Under the pieces are notes generated by a model, which worked only from the letters and a program-made list of their open reading frames with translations, searched no databases and was not told the origin of the DNA. Both the position numbers and the translations under genes were made by a program. Positions 1 through 10,680 of a DNA stretch of 64,000 nt are shown one piece after another. Source of the DNA: Gambelia wislizenii (taxonomy: Eukaryota; Chordata; Lepidosauria; Squamata; Crotaphytidae); contig JAUMIR010000003.1 in the NCBI GenBank assembly GCA_030847615.1, positions 32,610,501 to 32,674,500 on the forward strand. The letters are read 5' to 3'. The first letter of the stretch is position 1. Each line of letters opens with the position of its first letter.

Positions 1-125
1 TGCCCTTCCCAGTAGGCTCATGCAAAACCAAATTTCTACAGCCTCTTCTAACCTGTGAGCTCTTCTTCATGAATAAGTTTCTGCCATCTTGACCACACTC
101 TGATGTTAGTTGGCCACACATGTCC
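1..125. repeat. Unclassified dispersed repeat fragment
   Basis: This stretch closely resembles 8740-8880 and 14370-14520 (shared blocks such as cttcccagtag, gccatcttga and ctctgatg). It is therefore a dispersed repeat present at least three times in the window. No coding potential is seen and the class is unknown. Confidence 0.55.
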
Positions 126-1039
126 ATCTCAGTGGCATAGCTAGAGCTTTTGCCGCCCAGGGCGGTCCCTGAGTTTGCCACCCCTCTCTATAGACAGAAA
201 AAAATACTACAAAAAGTCAAAATGATGTATAGGGAAATTAATTAATTAATTAATTAAGGAATAACAGGGATAAATAAACCCCCGTTTAAAATGTTAGTTT
301 ATGTAGTGTGCACACATAAAAAACTGTCATACTCTTCACTCACCTCAGAAAAAAAGATGAACGAAGTAAAAATATCACGAAGATATTACACACACTTAAT
401 GAGATCAAATTATAACAATCTAAGACCTAGGAGATTTTCAGATGGGCTCAATATTCCATGGTGGGCACGGAACAGGGTCAAGAAAGGGTCTCCCTTTCAG
501 ATGATGTCGACTCATTCCATCCTGCTCCCATCCTGCCCCCGTGCTGCTCCGGGAGTATTCTATTCACAATGAAACATCATGAACAGACCACCCACTCCAT
601 GTCTGTCACAGAATCAGGGGTGTGGGAAAAGGAGCCCCGTTTCTGTTGCAAAATGACAGTCACCAGAGGGAGGTCCATTCCCAGCCCTTCCGGGCAGGAT
701 CGGGACATCCAGGAAGTGGCACCCTTTTTTTTCCCCTCCCCAGGTTACTTTTATTTTTTTCTGTGTTTTTGTGCTTGGTGTACTGTTTTGATGTTTGGGC
801 TTTTTTTATTTTTAAATTTGCCACACACCTGTTCTGTCGCAATAACAGGCAGGAATTCATTTTCCGGTCATAAATGCAGCCTTACAACCGCTGCATTTAC
901 GACCAGCCAGCGAGGGGAGGAGGAGGACGTTCCTTCTGTGGAATAAAGGTGAGTGTGCAAACATTTGTCTTCTATTCCATGGCAGGAACGGGAATAGAGG
1001 TGGTGGAGCAGGAACGGGGTATTTGTCCCCATCTGAAAA
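126..1039. other. Mostly unassigned; (TTAA)n and fragments of two repeat types
   Basis: A hAT-like terminus (CAGTGGCATAGCTAG) starts near 128, and a short (TTAA)n run lies at about 236-257. The part at 690-960 shares blocks with the interior of the MITE at 21041-21500 (cgggacat, then a T-rich stretch, then taaattt). The short open frames here show no family resemblance and I do not consider them genes. Confidence 0.45.
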
Positions 1040-2165
1040 TGTCCTTAGTCTCTGTCACCACTTGTCAGACTGGCAGGCATGTTCGCCACAGCTCCCTGAT
1101 CTGCGGTTCTTCTCTCGATGATTGTCTTAGGGCAGCAATGGACTGGATGAGGAAAAACAAATTGAAGCTGAATCCAGACAAAACGGAGGTTCTCACGGTA
1201 GCAGCCCCAAACCCAGGTATTAGGATACAACCTCCAGTCCTGGATGGAGTTACACTCTCCTCCAGGGACTGTGTTTGAAGTTTGGGGGTACTCCTGGACT
1301 CATCGCTCCAGATGACGAATCAGGTAAACGCAACGGTTATCAGCTTCGGCTAATCTGCCAGCTGCGCCCTTTCCTGGAAGTCGGAGACCGTGGTACATGC
1401 TCTGGTAACCTCCTGTCTTGATTTCTGTAATGCACTTTACATGGGGCTACCCTCATGCTTGGTCTGGAAACTTCAACTGTTACAGAATATGACAGCCAGA
1501 CTGGTCTCAGGTACATCTAGAAGAGACCATATAACACCGATCTTAAGATCACTTCACTGGCTGCCCATTAGTTTCTGGGCCCAGTACAAAGTGTTGGTTA
1601 TCACCTTTAAAACCCTAAATGGCTTGGGTCCTACCTATCTTTGGGACCACCTCCTTCCATATAATCCTTCCCATGCACTCAGGTCCTCTGGGAGGAATCT
1701 GCTGCAACCTTTAAAAACGAGGCTTTCCTCGACCTCCCAGAGGACCTTTTCGACTATTGCTCCCAGATGATGGAATGGCCTGCCGGACAAGGTCTGTCAC
1801 ATTACCACCTTAAATAGCTTTTTAAAAAGCTCTTAAGACGGATCTCTTCCGGCAGGCCTTCCGTGAATAGATACCCGGCCATTAGAAGAAGAAGAAAAAA
1901 TCTTATTGGTCCGATCCTTATTCCAGTTATTATATTGTGTGTGAGTGTGTGTGTTTTAGTATTTATTATTGGTCCGATCTTATTGGTCCGATCCTTATTC
2001 CAGTTATTATATTGTGTGTGTATGTGTGTTTTAGTATTTATTATTTTTAAATGTTTAATTATTTAATTGTATTTTAAGGGGGTGTGGGATGGAGTGTTTT
2101 ATATGTATATTTTAAATGTTGTAAGCCACCCCAATTGCATTTTGTAGAGGGGCGGGATATAAATA

Positions 2166-2167
<2 letters not shown>
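1040..2167 (+). mobile_element. L2-like LINE, 3' part of reverse transcriptase ORF plus 3' UTR
   Basis: The frames at 1040-1278 and 1390-1770 read as the C-terminal part of an L2/CR1-type ORF2. One block is WMRKNKLKLNPDKTEVL, a later one is LRSLHWLPISF, followed by FKTLNGLGPTYL. Both are hallmark strings of the post-RT region in L2-like LINEs. Stops and a frameshift between the two frames show the copy is dead. The 3' end reads gtaagccacccc..ggcgggatataaat and runs into an (ATT)n tail, the same ending seen at 41020-41087. The copy is 5' truncated and contains a small internal tandem duplication. Confidence 0.85.
1901..2046 (+). repeat. Tandem duplication of about 75 bp inside the L2-like 3' UTR
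   Basis: The block starting ttattggtccgatccttatt occurs twice in direct orientation, at about 1901-1970 and 1979-2046. Each copy runs into a TG-rich stretch and ends in ttttagtatttatta. Confidence 0.85.

Positions 2168-2203
<36 letters not shown>
2168..2203. repeat. (ATT)n microsatellite, LINE 3' tail
   Basis: A run of ATT triplets directly follows the L2-like 3' end, as expected for the microsatellite tail of such elements. Confidence 0.9.
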
Positions 2204-2204
<1 letters not shown>

Positions 2205-2933
2205 CATTATCATCTTTGAAATGCTGGAGGGTATGACACAGAGATGGGGCTGGGACCTACACATCAATTGTTTTTGGTGCCAGCCTGCCTAGATTGGTGA
2301 CGCTGATCTCAGCAGGGTGAGGAATCTGCTCTGAGATTTAGTCTTAACTATCCAAAAAAAGTAAACATATCCCCAAAATCAGTTCAAGGCCTTTGATGTC
2401 CCCCTCCAAGTTTGCACTGAGCAGGTTCTCTGCTCCACTGACACAGTGCAGGATGTTTTGTTTTGTTTGTTGAGGCATTTAATTGGTCTCATTCAGCCTC
2501 TTTTATTAGTTTGGCTTTCTTATTTTTCTTTCAGTGACATGCTTTGGATTTTGTATTGTTTCAGCTCTATTTTATATTTGTGCGCAGCACTGGTATCCAT
2601 AAGGAGAAAGGGTGATTTTAAAATGTTTAAATGAATAAATGAGTAAATAAATCTGCATCTATTAACTCAGAAATGAAATGAAATATTCCAAGTAGCCACA
2701 TGGTAGAATAATATTAGGCTTAGCTATATAGTGTATCATATTCATGCAAAGACAAAGAGCATATTTATACAAAAACAAAGACAAGATGTTAATTGGGTTG
2801 GTACAATTATGTGTGCACAATTTTTTAAAAAACGTAATAGCAGCTGCGGTTGGCTGGTCCCACCATTAGGCACAGCAAGAAAGTTACCTTAGATGGCAGG
2901 TACCTGGGGTGAGGAGGAACACTGAGTTATATA
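2204..2933. other. No gene seen; short dispersed-repeat piece at the start
   Basis: The first 60 bases (gaaatgctggagggtatgac) resemble the repeat at 8868 and 14500. The rest is A+T-rich non-coding sequence with no recognisable feature. Confidence 0.5.
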
Positions 2934-3336
2934 TAGAATCATAGAGATGGAAGAGACCACAAGGGCCATCCAGTCCAACCCCCTGCCATGCAGGAATACA
3001 CAATCAAATCATTCACGACAGATGACCACCCAGCCTCTGTTTAAAAACCTCCACAGAAGGAGACCACCACACCACAGGCAGTGTATTCTACTTCTGAACA
3101 GCTCTTATTGTCAGAAAGTTCTTCCTAATGTTTAGATGGAATCTCTTTTCCTGTAGTTTGAACCCATTGCTCTGTATCCTAGTCTCTGGAGCACCAGAAA
3201 ACAAGCTTGCCCCATTCTCAGTATGACATCTCTTCAAATATTTAAACATGGCTATCATGTCCCCTCTTAACCTTCTCTTCTCCAGACTAAACATGCCCAG
3301 CTCCCTAAGCCTTCTCCTCATAGGGCATGTGTCCTG
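2934..3336 (-). mobile_element. CR1 LINE, 3' end
   Basis: Read on the minus strand, this is the end of CR1 ORF2 (SLEKRRLRGDMIAMFKYLK near 3240-3310) followed by the CR1 3' UTR. The extreme 3' end on this strand is the usual CR1 one; on the plus strand it appears as atagaatcatagagatggaa at 2934. The same segments recur at 56703-57090 and 20020-20380. The copy is 5' truncated and carries no intact ORF. Confidence 0.92.
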
Positions 3337-4759
3337 CCAGTTAGTGTCAGTTATCTACTGCCCTCAGGAAGTGTAGAAGGATAAGGTCTCATCACCAATG
3401 TTGCATCAGGTGGCAGTTTGATCAGCTTCTAAGCATGGGGTGGAGGAGTACCATCTTGTCCTCAGGCAGCAAAATGTCTCAGAAGATGTGATGAACAACA
3501 ATGAAACCACTGGAGGTAGGAGGGGAGAGTTTAACAGTTAATTGCTACTGTTCCTACTACATTCTTGGGAACCATTGCAGGGATATCCTTGAGCTGGCAG
3601 TGAGATTAAATTTCATGCATGCAGTACTATTAGGACTACACCAAATAACATAGGATTGTTTTCAAAGATCAGACTTCACAAGCAGAGGGCACTGGTACAG
3701 GAAGGTTGCCAGTCCACACTCTCACCCAACATCCTGGCCTTGAAAATTGGCTTCAGAGAGCTAGGGTCTCTGCAGATTGGATCACAAAAATGAAGAAAGA
3801 AGTACTCACAAGTTCCCTTTTGCTTAAACTGAAGTGCCGTCACTCACACGGAATGAACACGGGAGTCATCTCCATGATGACAAATCCTTCTTGTGGCAAG
3901 CATCTTTTATTGTGGTTGGTCTTCTGTTACTGTATAAAGCACCATGTACATAGGAAAAGTACAGCCCTCCAGATGTTTTTGGATTAAATTTCCCAACAGC
4001 CCAAGCTAACATCTAGGAGGCTGCACTTTGTCCACCACAATTGCAACGATGGTATGGTATTAATTTCACTCTATTTCTGAAATGCCCAGCACTTTCTGAT
4101 AGCTAACCATTTCTACCTAGCCATTTCTATTTTCATTCTGCCTGTGAGTAATCCACATAACTTTAAATCTAATACCTGAAAGATAAAAAAAAATATGCAT
4201 TCTTAAGCCTTACTAATAATTGTGTGAAAAGATGGCATGATTATCGTGATAACCATCATCATCCTTTGGGTCAGTGACTGTAGCCATAGGAGTCTCTAAG
4301 ATTATACTTAAAGTATCATTAAAATGTGCTTATTTACATGAGGCTCTTGTGTATCTCTAAATGAGTCCTCACAGCTCATTGTGGTGAATTATACGCCCTT
4401 CTAGAAAGGATTGTAGTTTTCTTAATTACAGCACAGAAGGTGCCTAACATTCATATTCCACACTGAATTAAGCATTGTCGAAGCCTGTAAAAAGCCAGGA
4501 CATGAATCCTCAAGCACTTTCACAAAAGACTTAACCACTGTTGTGCTATTTATGTTAACAGTAGGACCACAACCCAGCTGAGAACACCATAATCACTGAT
4601 TAATCATACTTGTTTTAGTCACATAATCTATTGATTAAATTTGCATACAGTTATTCATGGGTAAAAGCAATATTTCTGAAGAAATGCACTTTCAAACATA
4701 CACATGGTAGCACACATCATAGAACAGTGGCAACTATTTTCTGGGTTCAAGAAGCCATA
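3337..4759. other. No gene or clear repeat recognised
   Basis: Unique-looking, moderately A+T-rich sequence. Open frames of up to about 93 codons lack family resemblance, consistent splice sites or compositional bias. Nothing is supported here. Confidence 0.5.
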
Positions 4760-4767
4760 CTGGGTTC

Positions 4768-5140
4768 CAGTGGCATCATTAGGGAGGTGCAGGAGGGGGT
4801 GTGGACCACACCGGGTGACACCATCAGAGGGGGTGACACCAAAATGGCTGTCTATAAAATTTTTGTGCAGTGTTTCAGCAGAAATTAATTATTTTTTATT
4901 TTAAAAAATATGCCTGATATTGTAATTTAAAAGTGTAATTTCAATTTTGCTAGTTGTTTATGTCACTACTATTGCCATTACATTCAGTGATATACGGGAA
5001 TTACAATTTACAAGTAACATTAGTACAAAAACCTTTACTAAGGAGTATGTATGGTCTGGAATGAGAGGAGCTCATTCCAGACCATGAGGGGACACCATGA
5101 ATTCCCACACAAGATGACACTAACCCTAGTGATGCCACTG
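4768..5140. mobile_element. hAT-type MITE with 8-bp target duplication
   Basis: The ends form inverted repeats: CAGTGGCATCATTAGGG at 4768 and its complement CCCTAGTGATGCCACTG at 5124-5140 (one mismatch). They are flanked by ctgggttc (4760-4767) and ctgggtcc (5141-5148), an 8-bp direct repeat with one difference. CA(G) termini and an 8-bp duplication are the signature of hAT elements. The 373-bp interior has no transposase, so the element is non-autonomous. Confidence 0.85.
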
Positions 5141-5166
5141 CTGGGTCCCCAAGCCCATTGAACGTA

Positions 5167-5417
5167 CAGTAGGACCCCCGTATCTACTTGGGATTGGTTC
5201 TGAGGGGGCTGGATACCAAAAACCATGGATAATAGTGAACACCATTGAAAATCATGGGACTCCCAATTTAAAATACCATAGAGTTGCCTTGGAGGACCTA
5301 GAAAATGGCTAGAGAGGATACATTTTCTAGGAAGACTCTATGGTAGGTGTGCTGTTTTGTGTCCCGTAGATAATTGAATTAGTGAATAATGGATCAGTGG
5401 ATACATGGGCCCTACTA
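5167..5417. mobile_element. pogo/Tigger-like MITE
   Basis: The inverted termini are CAGTAGGACCCCC and its degenerate complement at 5405-5417, flanked by TA on both sides. The interior (ccatggataatag, attttctaggaagactcta) recurs at 10009, 12616 and in part at 47254 and 60887, so it is a family. TA duplication with such termini fits pogo/Tigger-derived non-autonomous elements. The assignment is by terminus and duplication only. Confidence 0.75.
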
Positions 5418-5419
5418 TA

Positions 5420-7529
5420 CACTACTGCCATCCAAACCCAGCTACCACTACACTGAATTCAACAGCCACTTTTGAAGTTCTCACCACAGCTGCCAGTGAC
5501 TGCCAAAACATGGGGGGCAATTATGGTGTCTTTCTATTATTCAAAGGGACAGCTCCCTATGATACAGAGGGATGCTACAGTGTCCTTCTGTCCCATCGAG
5601 GTCAGCCTACAAGCCATGGCACATTGCACAGTATATGGCACTCTCCTCTAGTGCCTTGCTGTAGCCTCCTAGCCTTTGCCATCTAAGGTGACTGCCTCTA
5701 GATTTCAGTCCTGGTACCTGATATTCACAATGGGAGGTAACTTTCCTGCACCACTTTGGACCTTTCCTCCCATGATAAGTAGCAGAGATGAGGATGGCTG
5801 AGATAAGACTAGAAGCATGACAAGTAACAATTCGCCTGTGCATTGTCATCCTATTGGCCATCATGGAACTGTATTTGAATTAGCAAAAAACATCAATGCA
5901 TGGACATGAAAATGCATCTGGTTAAAGAACCCATGGAAGCCTGCTCTGGATGGCTTTTTCTCATAGTGGCCATATTGTAACAACCAAAAAGCAGTTTTGC
6001 CCTAGCCAAAATTGTCTGCGTGTCAGGACCATCAACTGAGGACAGACTCGAAGTACACACCTTTGGAGAACTGAGATAGAACCTTTCCTCTAATCTGCAG
6101 TCAACTTTCCAGTTTTCTTACCTGCCAGTTGGGAACTTGTTCCCCTCCATACCATCGTCCATGACACCATTAGTATTATACTATCCAAAGCTTGGAATAC
6201 TACTTTTTAAAAAGTTATTCGTTACATTTACAATTCCAAGGCCCCAAAGAATAGTTAGTTATTAAAACTGTACTGTTTTTAAAACACAACTGTTTACTTT
6301 CCTGTTTCTTAGGAACAGGAACTGCATTTCTTAATTTCTCTAAAGTTCTCAAAATTGTTATCTTTTCCTAGTCACTTTTTTTTTTTGAAACCCTGAATGT
6401 TGCAAGCTGCAGACCTATGCAGCTCTCCTCCCATCAAGTACTCAAGACAGACAAGACAGCACTTGGACTGTGTGATATTCCTCCTCCATCATGTATTGAG
6501 GTTGCACCCCATAACTGTAAAAGTAACATATATATACACACACACACATGCCACAAAAGGAGTAAAGTACTCTCTCAATCAATTCCACTTGTAATATAAC
6601 AGTTATATCTTCCTTGCTTTAATTAGAAGTAGCTAGGTTCTTGTGACTAGCTCTTCCAAGCTCTGGTTTCTCTGACAAAATTCTACTATAGATCCCTACA
6701 TGTCTGTCTTGGCTACCCTGTGGATTGCAAAAAAATGCTGGGGAATATTATGGGTTAAGGGAGAGGCAGCTTATAGACTGAGCAGGAGGGTGCCTCAGGT
6801 TCAAATGTGAGGGGATGCCCTGCTTCTTCTTTCACAAGCAATGTATGGGTTAACACAGACATACAGTTTATTCAGAGCACTGATGCCTGCTCAGCATTAC
6901 ACTGCACACCCAACACTCCTGCAGCTGCACCTTTTAGAGAACAAATAATAGTGGCTGACAAGCTGTTTTTCAGGAATGTTTGGTCCCTGTTACTATCCTC
7001 CTTGTTAACAAATCCCTGCTAAATTTCCAATGAACCCCAAAGTTTCCCAAAACACAGTATGAAAATCACCTATTTGCTTTATTTGTCTCACATTGTAGTC
7101 ACATCAGGCCAGGTCATGCTGTATTGTTTGTGGCAAGCACATCATGGCTCCATCAGAGTGCTTGGACTAATTATAAAGTTGCAAATATTTATGCTGTCAT
7201 AAATACCAAATACTACCAGACTGTGAGAACTAGTACATAATGCTCTGGGCCAGCCATGTGATGCCAACAGCTGGGCCCAACAGGGCAATGGCAAACCACA
7301 GCTCCACTGTCATCCCAAGTTTTGCGCACTGGTGATGTGTTCAGCCACCAGGGACACAATTTACTCATTTACTGCCACTGAGTATCTTTTTACTTCATTG
7401 CACAGAGAATGTGGATTTGGGGGATTTTCAGTATGATACTGATCCGGTTGTTTTTAATTAGGAAATAAATGAATGGTGTTCATTAAAAAAGATTTCCAGC
7501 AACCCAAAGGCATTAAGTGATAAAATTAC
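5420..7529. other. No gene recognised
   Basis: Short open frames only, for example 5405-5686, which begins inside a MITE. There is a short (CA)n at about 6533-6549. No LINE or SINE signature was recognised. Exons of the candidate gene at 7530-8126 would be expected here on the minus strand, but none could be identified. Confidence 0.45.
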
Positions 7530-8126
7530 CCGCATTCTTTTTTTCATCTTGGGCTCTCTTTTGTCCTTCAGCTCCTGGAATTTTACAGAAGCAGGGTCTC
7601 TCGGTGTCAGCACTGTTTTCCTTTGGTGTATTTGAGACAGCAGGAGCTAAGCGATCATCAACTGCAAGGCCTTTGTTAGCACCAGCAAATGGCACAGAAC
7701 TACTCCTGCTGTTGTCATCCCCAGAACTACCTATGTCTGAGTACATATGCACTGGGGTCACACCAGTGAACAATTTTGAAGTGATCTGTTGTTTGGATGC
7801 ATCGGCAATAGTGGCTGTTGCTTCCGGAAGCTTCTTTTTTTCCATTCCATCTGCCCCATTAAAGAAAAAGGTTGCTGGAGATGTTACAACAATCTGGGAA
7901 CTTGCTTGACTCTCACCATCTGTGACTGGATCAATTTCATTTGTCTTTGGCTCCTGATCAGGGGGAACAGTGGAGGTTTGTTTAGGGTCTGCAGTTTCAG
8001 TAGCACCACTGAGTGACTCCACTGTGAATAGCTGGTAGGGAGCAAAGCTAAAGATGGCTGTCATTCTCACAGGACCCCAGATGACACTGGAGAGCAGGGC
8101 TTGGATTAGGAGTACAGAAGGCATGT
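7530..8126 (-). CDS. Candidate host-gene exon: start codon, signal-like N-terminus, Ser/Thr-rich
   Basis: The frame runs from an ATG at 8124 down to about 7530, roughly 198 codons. The ATG is two bases after a good splice acceptor (pyrimidine-rich tract, then tgttgcag, on the minus strand), and the frame can exit through a GGTAAT donor at 7529. This fits a coding exon that carries the start. The first ~20 residues (MPSVLLIQALLSSVIWGPV) are hydrophobic and could be a signal peptide. The rest is rich in Ser, Thr, Pro, Glu and Asp with no cysteines until CFCK near the end, like a mucin-like or disordered ectodomain. I do not recognise the protein. It differs from every mobile-element ORF here. 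It could be a chance frame, but length, composition and splice context argue for a real exon of a secreted or membrane protein. Confidence 0.45.
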
Positions 8127-8284
8127 CTGCAACATGAAGAAATAAAATGAATGGGAGGAAGGAATTTGTCTGAAATAAATTAAAATTGTATAAATGGCAA
8201 ATGAAAATGAAGGCTATTTAACCCAGGCTTACACTGATTCATAGGGCTCACATTGTCTCAAGTATACTAGTCTAGTCAGGATAG

Positions 8285-8885
8285 CATACCTTCCAACTGT
8301 CCTGATTTTGCAGGGACTGCCCCATTAATCTTCTGTTGTTATAAGAAGCCCTAGTGGTGCAGTGGTTAAATGCCAGTACTGCAGCCACAACATTGTGAGT
8401 TTGATTCTACAGGTCTCCAAGGTTCACTTGGCCTTTCCATTCTTCTGTAGGTCAGTAAAATGCGTACCCAGCTTGTTAGAGGCAGTTAGCTAACACACAT
8501 TGTAAACTGCTTAGGGAGTGCTTTGTTTGCACTGATAAGTGGTACAGAAATATAAATGCTATTGCTAATGCTATTGTCCCATTTTTCAGCTGCCTTTAAA
8601 ACATCTCAGTTTCCCCTTCCTCCTTGCACTTTCTGCCTTTGTCTTCAACTTACTTCAGCTACTGCAAACTGAGTTCAAAATGCAAAAGCAGTTTGTACTG
8701 AATGAACTGAATGGGGGCAAAGGAGAGGAAGGATGGAATCTTGCCCTTCCCAGTAGGGTCAGGCAAAAGCAAACTGCTACAACCTCTCCTTGCTTGTGTT
8801 TTCTTCCTCATTAACAGCTTTTGCCATCTTGACTACCTCTGATGGGTGTCCTGCTTTTCATTTGCAAAATGTTGGAGGGCATGGG
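8285..8885. repeat. Unclassified dispersed repeat, split by a SINE
   Basis: Parts of this stretch match 12868-12960 (taccttccaactgtcct), 13795-13900 (ctgcaaactgagttcaa), 14370-14520 and 1-125. It is therefore one interspersed family of at least 350 bp, present in several partial copies. A SINE interrupts it at about 8340-8570. No protein is encoded. Confidence 0.6.
8340..8570 (+). mobile_element. tRNA-derived SINE, full-length-like
   Basis: The head (gtggtgcagtggttaaatg) looks like a pol III A box. A B-box-like gtgagtttgattct follows about 40 bases later. The body (ccaaggttcacttggccttt, gtacccagcttgtt) and 3' end (gataagtggtacagaaatat) recur inverted at 55966-56234. Short flanking direct repeats are possible (ctgttgt / ctattgt). 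It is a squamate-type tRNA SINE; I do not assert the subfamily name. Confidence 0.85.
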
Positions 8886-9100
8886 ATAGAGTAATGGTCA
8901 AAGTGTCAGTCTTGGACTAGGCATGCGACAGTTCTAATCGTGACCAGAAACGGAGCTCACTGAGTCACTCTTCTCACTCTGAACTACCCCACTGGGTTTT
9001 TGTGTTGAATAAAATAGAGTGATACCCTTGAGCATCTTGGAAGAAGCACCTTTGAGAGTGTGGTGCAGTGATTAGACTATTAAATCATAAACTAGGGAGA

Positions 9101-9279
9101 TTATCACACTACACTGTTATAGTGCTATTATTCCACTTTAACTGCTATGGCTGCCTCCATTTAGAACTCTCAGCCAGAGAGCTCTAAGGCCTCACTAAAC
9201 TGCAAACCCCAGAATTCCACAGGAGGCAGCCATAGCAGTTAAAGTGGAATAATAGCACTGTAACAGTGTAGTATGATAA
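9101..9279. mobile_element. Foldback MITE with 58-bp inverted arms
   Basis: The left arm 9101-9158 (ttatcacactacactgttat...) and right arm 9222-9279 are inverted copies of each other with only a few mismatches, separated by 63 bases. The same arms occur at 40040-40254, and degenerate relatives lie at 31950-32150 and 44822-44972. A single-stranded form would fold into a long hairpin. It encodes no protein, so it must be mobilised in trans. Confidence 0.88.
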
Positions 9280-10008
9280 AGTTCGAATAGACTTGCCCAA
9301 CTAAAATCAGAGGATTCAGTTCACTGAATAGGTAAGCGTGGTGAGGACCAGAGATGTGCGCTCTGCCTGAATCGCCACCACTCTCAGTTCCTCTCTATTA
9401 ACAGAGAAGGTCAGTAATGGGAGTACAAGCAGGTTTGGCTGAATATGCTTATACTGTACTGCTCTACAACACATGAAAAGGTCAGAAAGTGGAAAGGGCA
9501 AGGCTGAAGGTTGCATGCTTAGCTCTCCCATCCACACAGCAAAATCCTCTTGGGCAAATGCATGAAGATGACTGCATGCTGTCTGATGGCTGGTTTTCTT
9601 GGAATGGGGATAAGCAAAAAATAGACCTGGGGTGCCCTCCTAGAACCCTAGTCCAACACTAGTCAAAACCACTATATCATGCTGGCTCTTTTTAAGAGGA
9701 ACAAGTAGTACTGTATTTACTTGTTGTTTTGAAGGGAATTATCATTCTTGGCCATTTTTTTGTACTTTAAAAAACGATATTTGTTTCTTTATTTATTCAT
9801 ACACACATACTAAAAGAAAAGAACAACTACTGAAGGCAATGGCAGAACTCCTTAAGAGCTTAGGACAGGGTCCTCATAAGTTAAAGTTGAACACTCAGTG
9901 TGCATTACACCATGCTGGATTTTTGCTGGATTCGAATCCCTAATCACCTGTAGAAACCCACTGGGTGTCCTTGGGAATGTTACACACTCGCAGACTTAAA
10001 ACAAGGTA
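9280..10008. other. No gene recognised
   Basis: Short frames only; the 73-codon minus frame at 9316-9537 has no recognisable features. No repeat family identified. Confidence 0.45.
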
Positions 10009-10263
10009 TGGTAGGACCCCGATATCCTCTGCTGATGGGTTCTGGGAGGGAGGCATGGATACCGAAAACCATGGATAATAGCAAACGCCATTGAAAATAA
10101 TGGGACTTCCAGTTTAAAATACAATAACGTTGCCTTGGAGGACCTAAAAAATGGCTAGAGAGGACACATTTTCTAGGAAGACTCTATGGTAGGTGTGCTG
10201 TTTTGTGTCCTGTGGATAATTGAATCAGTGGATAATGAATCAGTGGATATGGGGGTCCTACTA
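10009..10263. mobile_element. pogo/Tigger-like MITE
   Basis: A second copy of the family at 5167-5417, with the same interior (ccatggataatag, attttctaggaagactcta, aatcagtggata) and the same inverted GGTAGGACCCC / GGGGGTCCTACTA ends beside TA. Confidence 0.8.
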
Positions 10264-10436
10264 TAATGTCAAATAATCCAGATGGCCACTCCACCCTATT
10301 TCAACCTCAGTCTGCAACTTTTCTGAACAAAGCCCTTCATTTTATTATATTTTCCACAAAATACTGATTTTATTGTACTTTACTCTTAAATAATACTCAT
10401 TTGCCTTTTATCTTAAAATATGCATTTTGTTTTAAG

Positions 10437-10680
10437 AGAGCTAGCATGGTGTAGTGGTTTGAGCATCTGACTATGACTCTGGAGACCAGGGTTTGAATCC
10501 CTGCTCAGCTATGGAAACCTGCTGAATGACCTTGTGTAAGTCACACTCTCTCAGCCCCAGAGGAAAGCAATGGCAAGCCCGCTCTGAACAAATCTTAGCA
10601 AGAAAACCCCATGATAGGTTCACCTGAGGCTCACCATATGTTAGTAATGACTTGAAGGCACACAACAACACAATAACAAT
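10437..10680 (+). mobile_element. tRNA-derived SINE with Bov-B-type 3' end
   Basis: The tRNA-like head contains an A box (tggtgtagtggttt) and a near-consensus B box (gggtttgaatcc). The 3' end (atgacttgaaggcacacaac) is the sequence shared with Bov-B-type LINEs, whose machinery such SINEs use. Other copies lie at 29379-29566 and 36249-36493 (minus) and at 55926-56430 (plus). Confidence 0.88.

Noticed and set aside
458..946. 162-codon open frame on the plus strand
   Set aside because: Overlaps several alternative frames, reads through T-rich and MITE-like sequence and shows no domain; a chance frame.
5405..5686. Possible small gene of 93 codons
   Set aside because: Begins inside the pogo-like MITE and has no recognisable domain, signal or splice context.
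7517..7909. 130-codon plus-strand frame opposite the candidate exon
   Set aside because: Shadow of the minus-strand frame; low-complexity reading with no splice support.
8340..8420. tRNA gene suggested by A and B boxes
   Set aside because: The boxes belong to SINE heads; no cloverleaf or intact acceptor stem is present, and the body continues as SINE. The same applies at 10437 and 55929.
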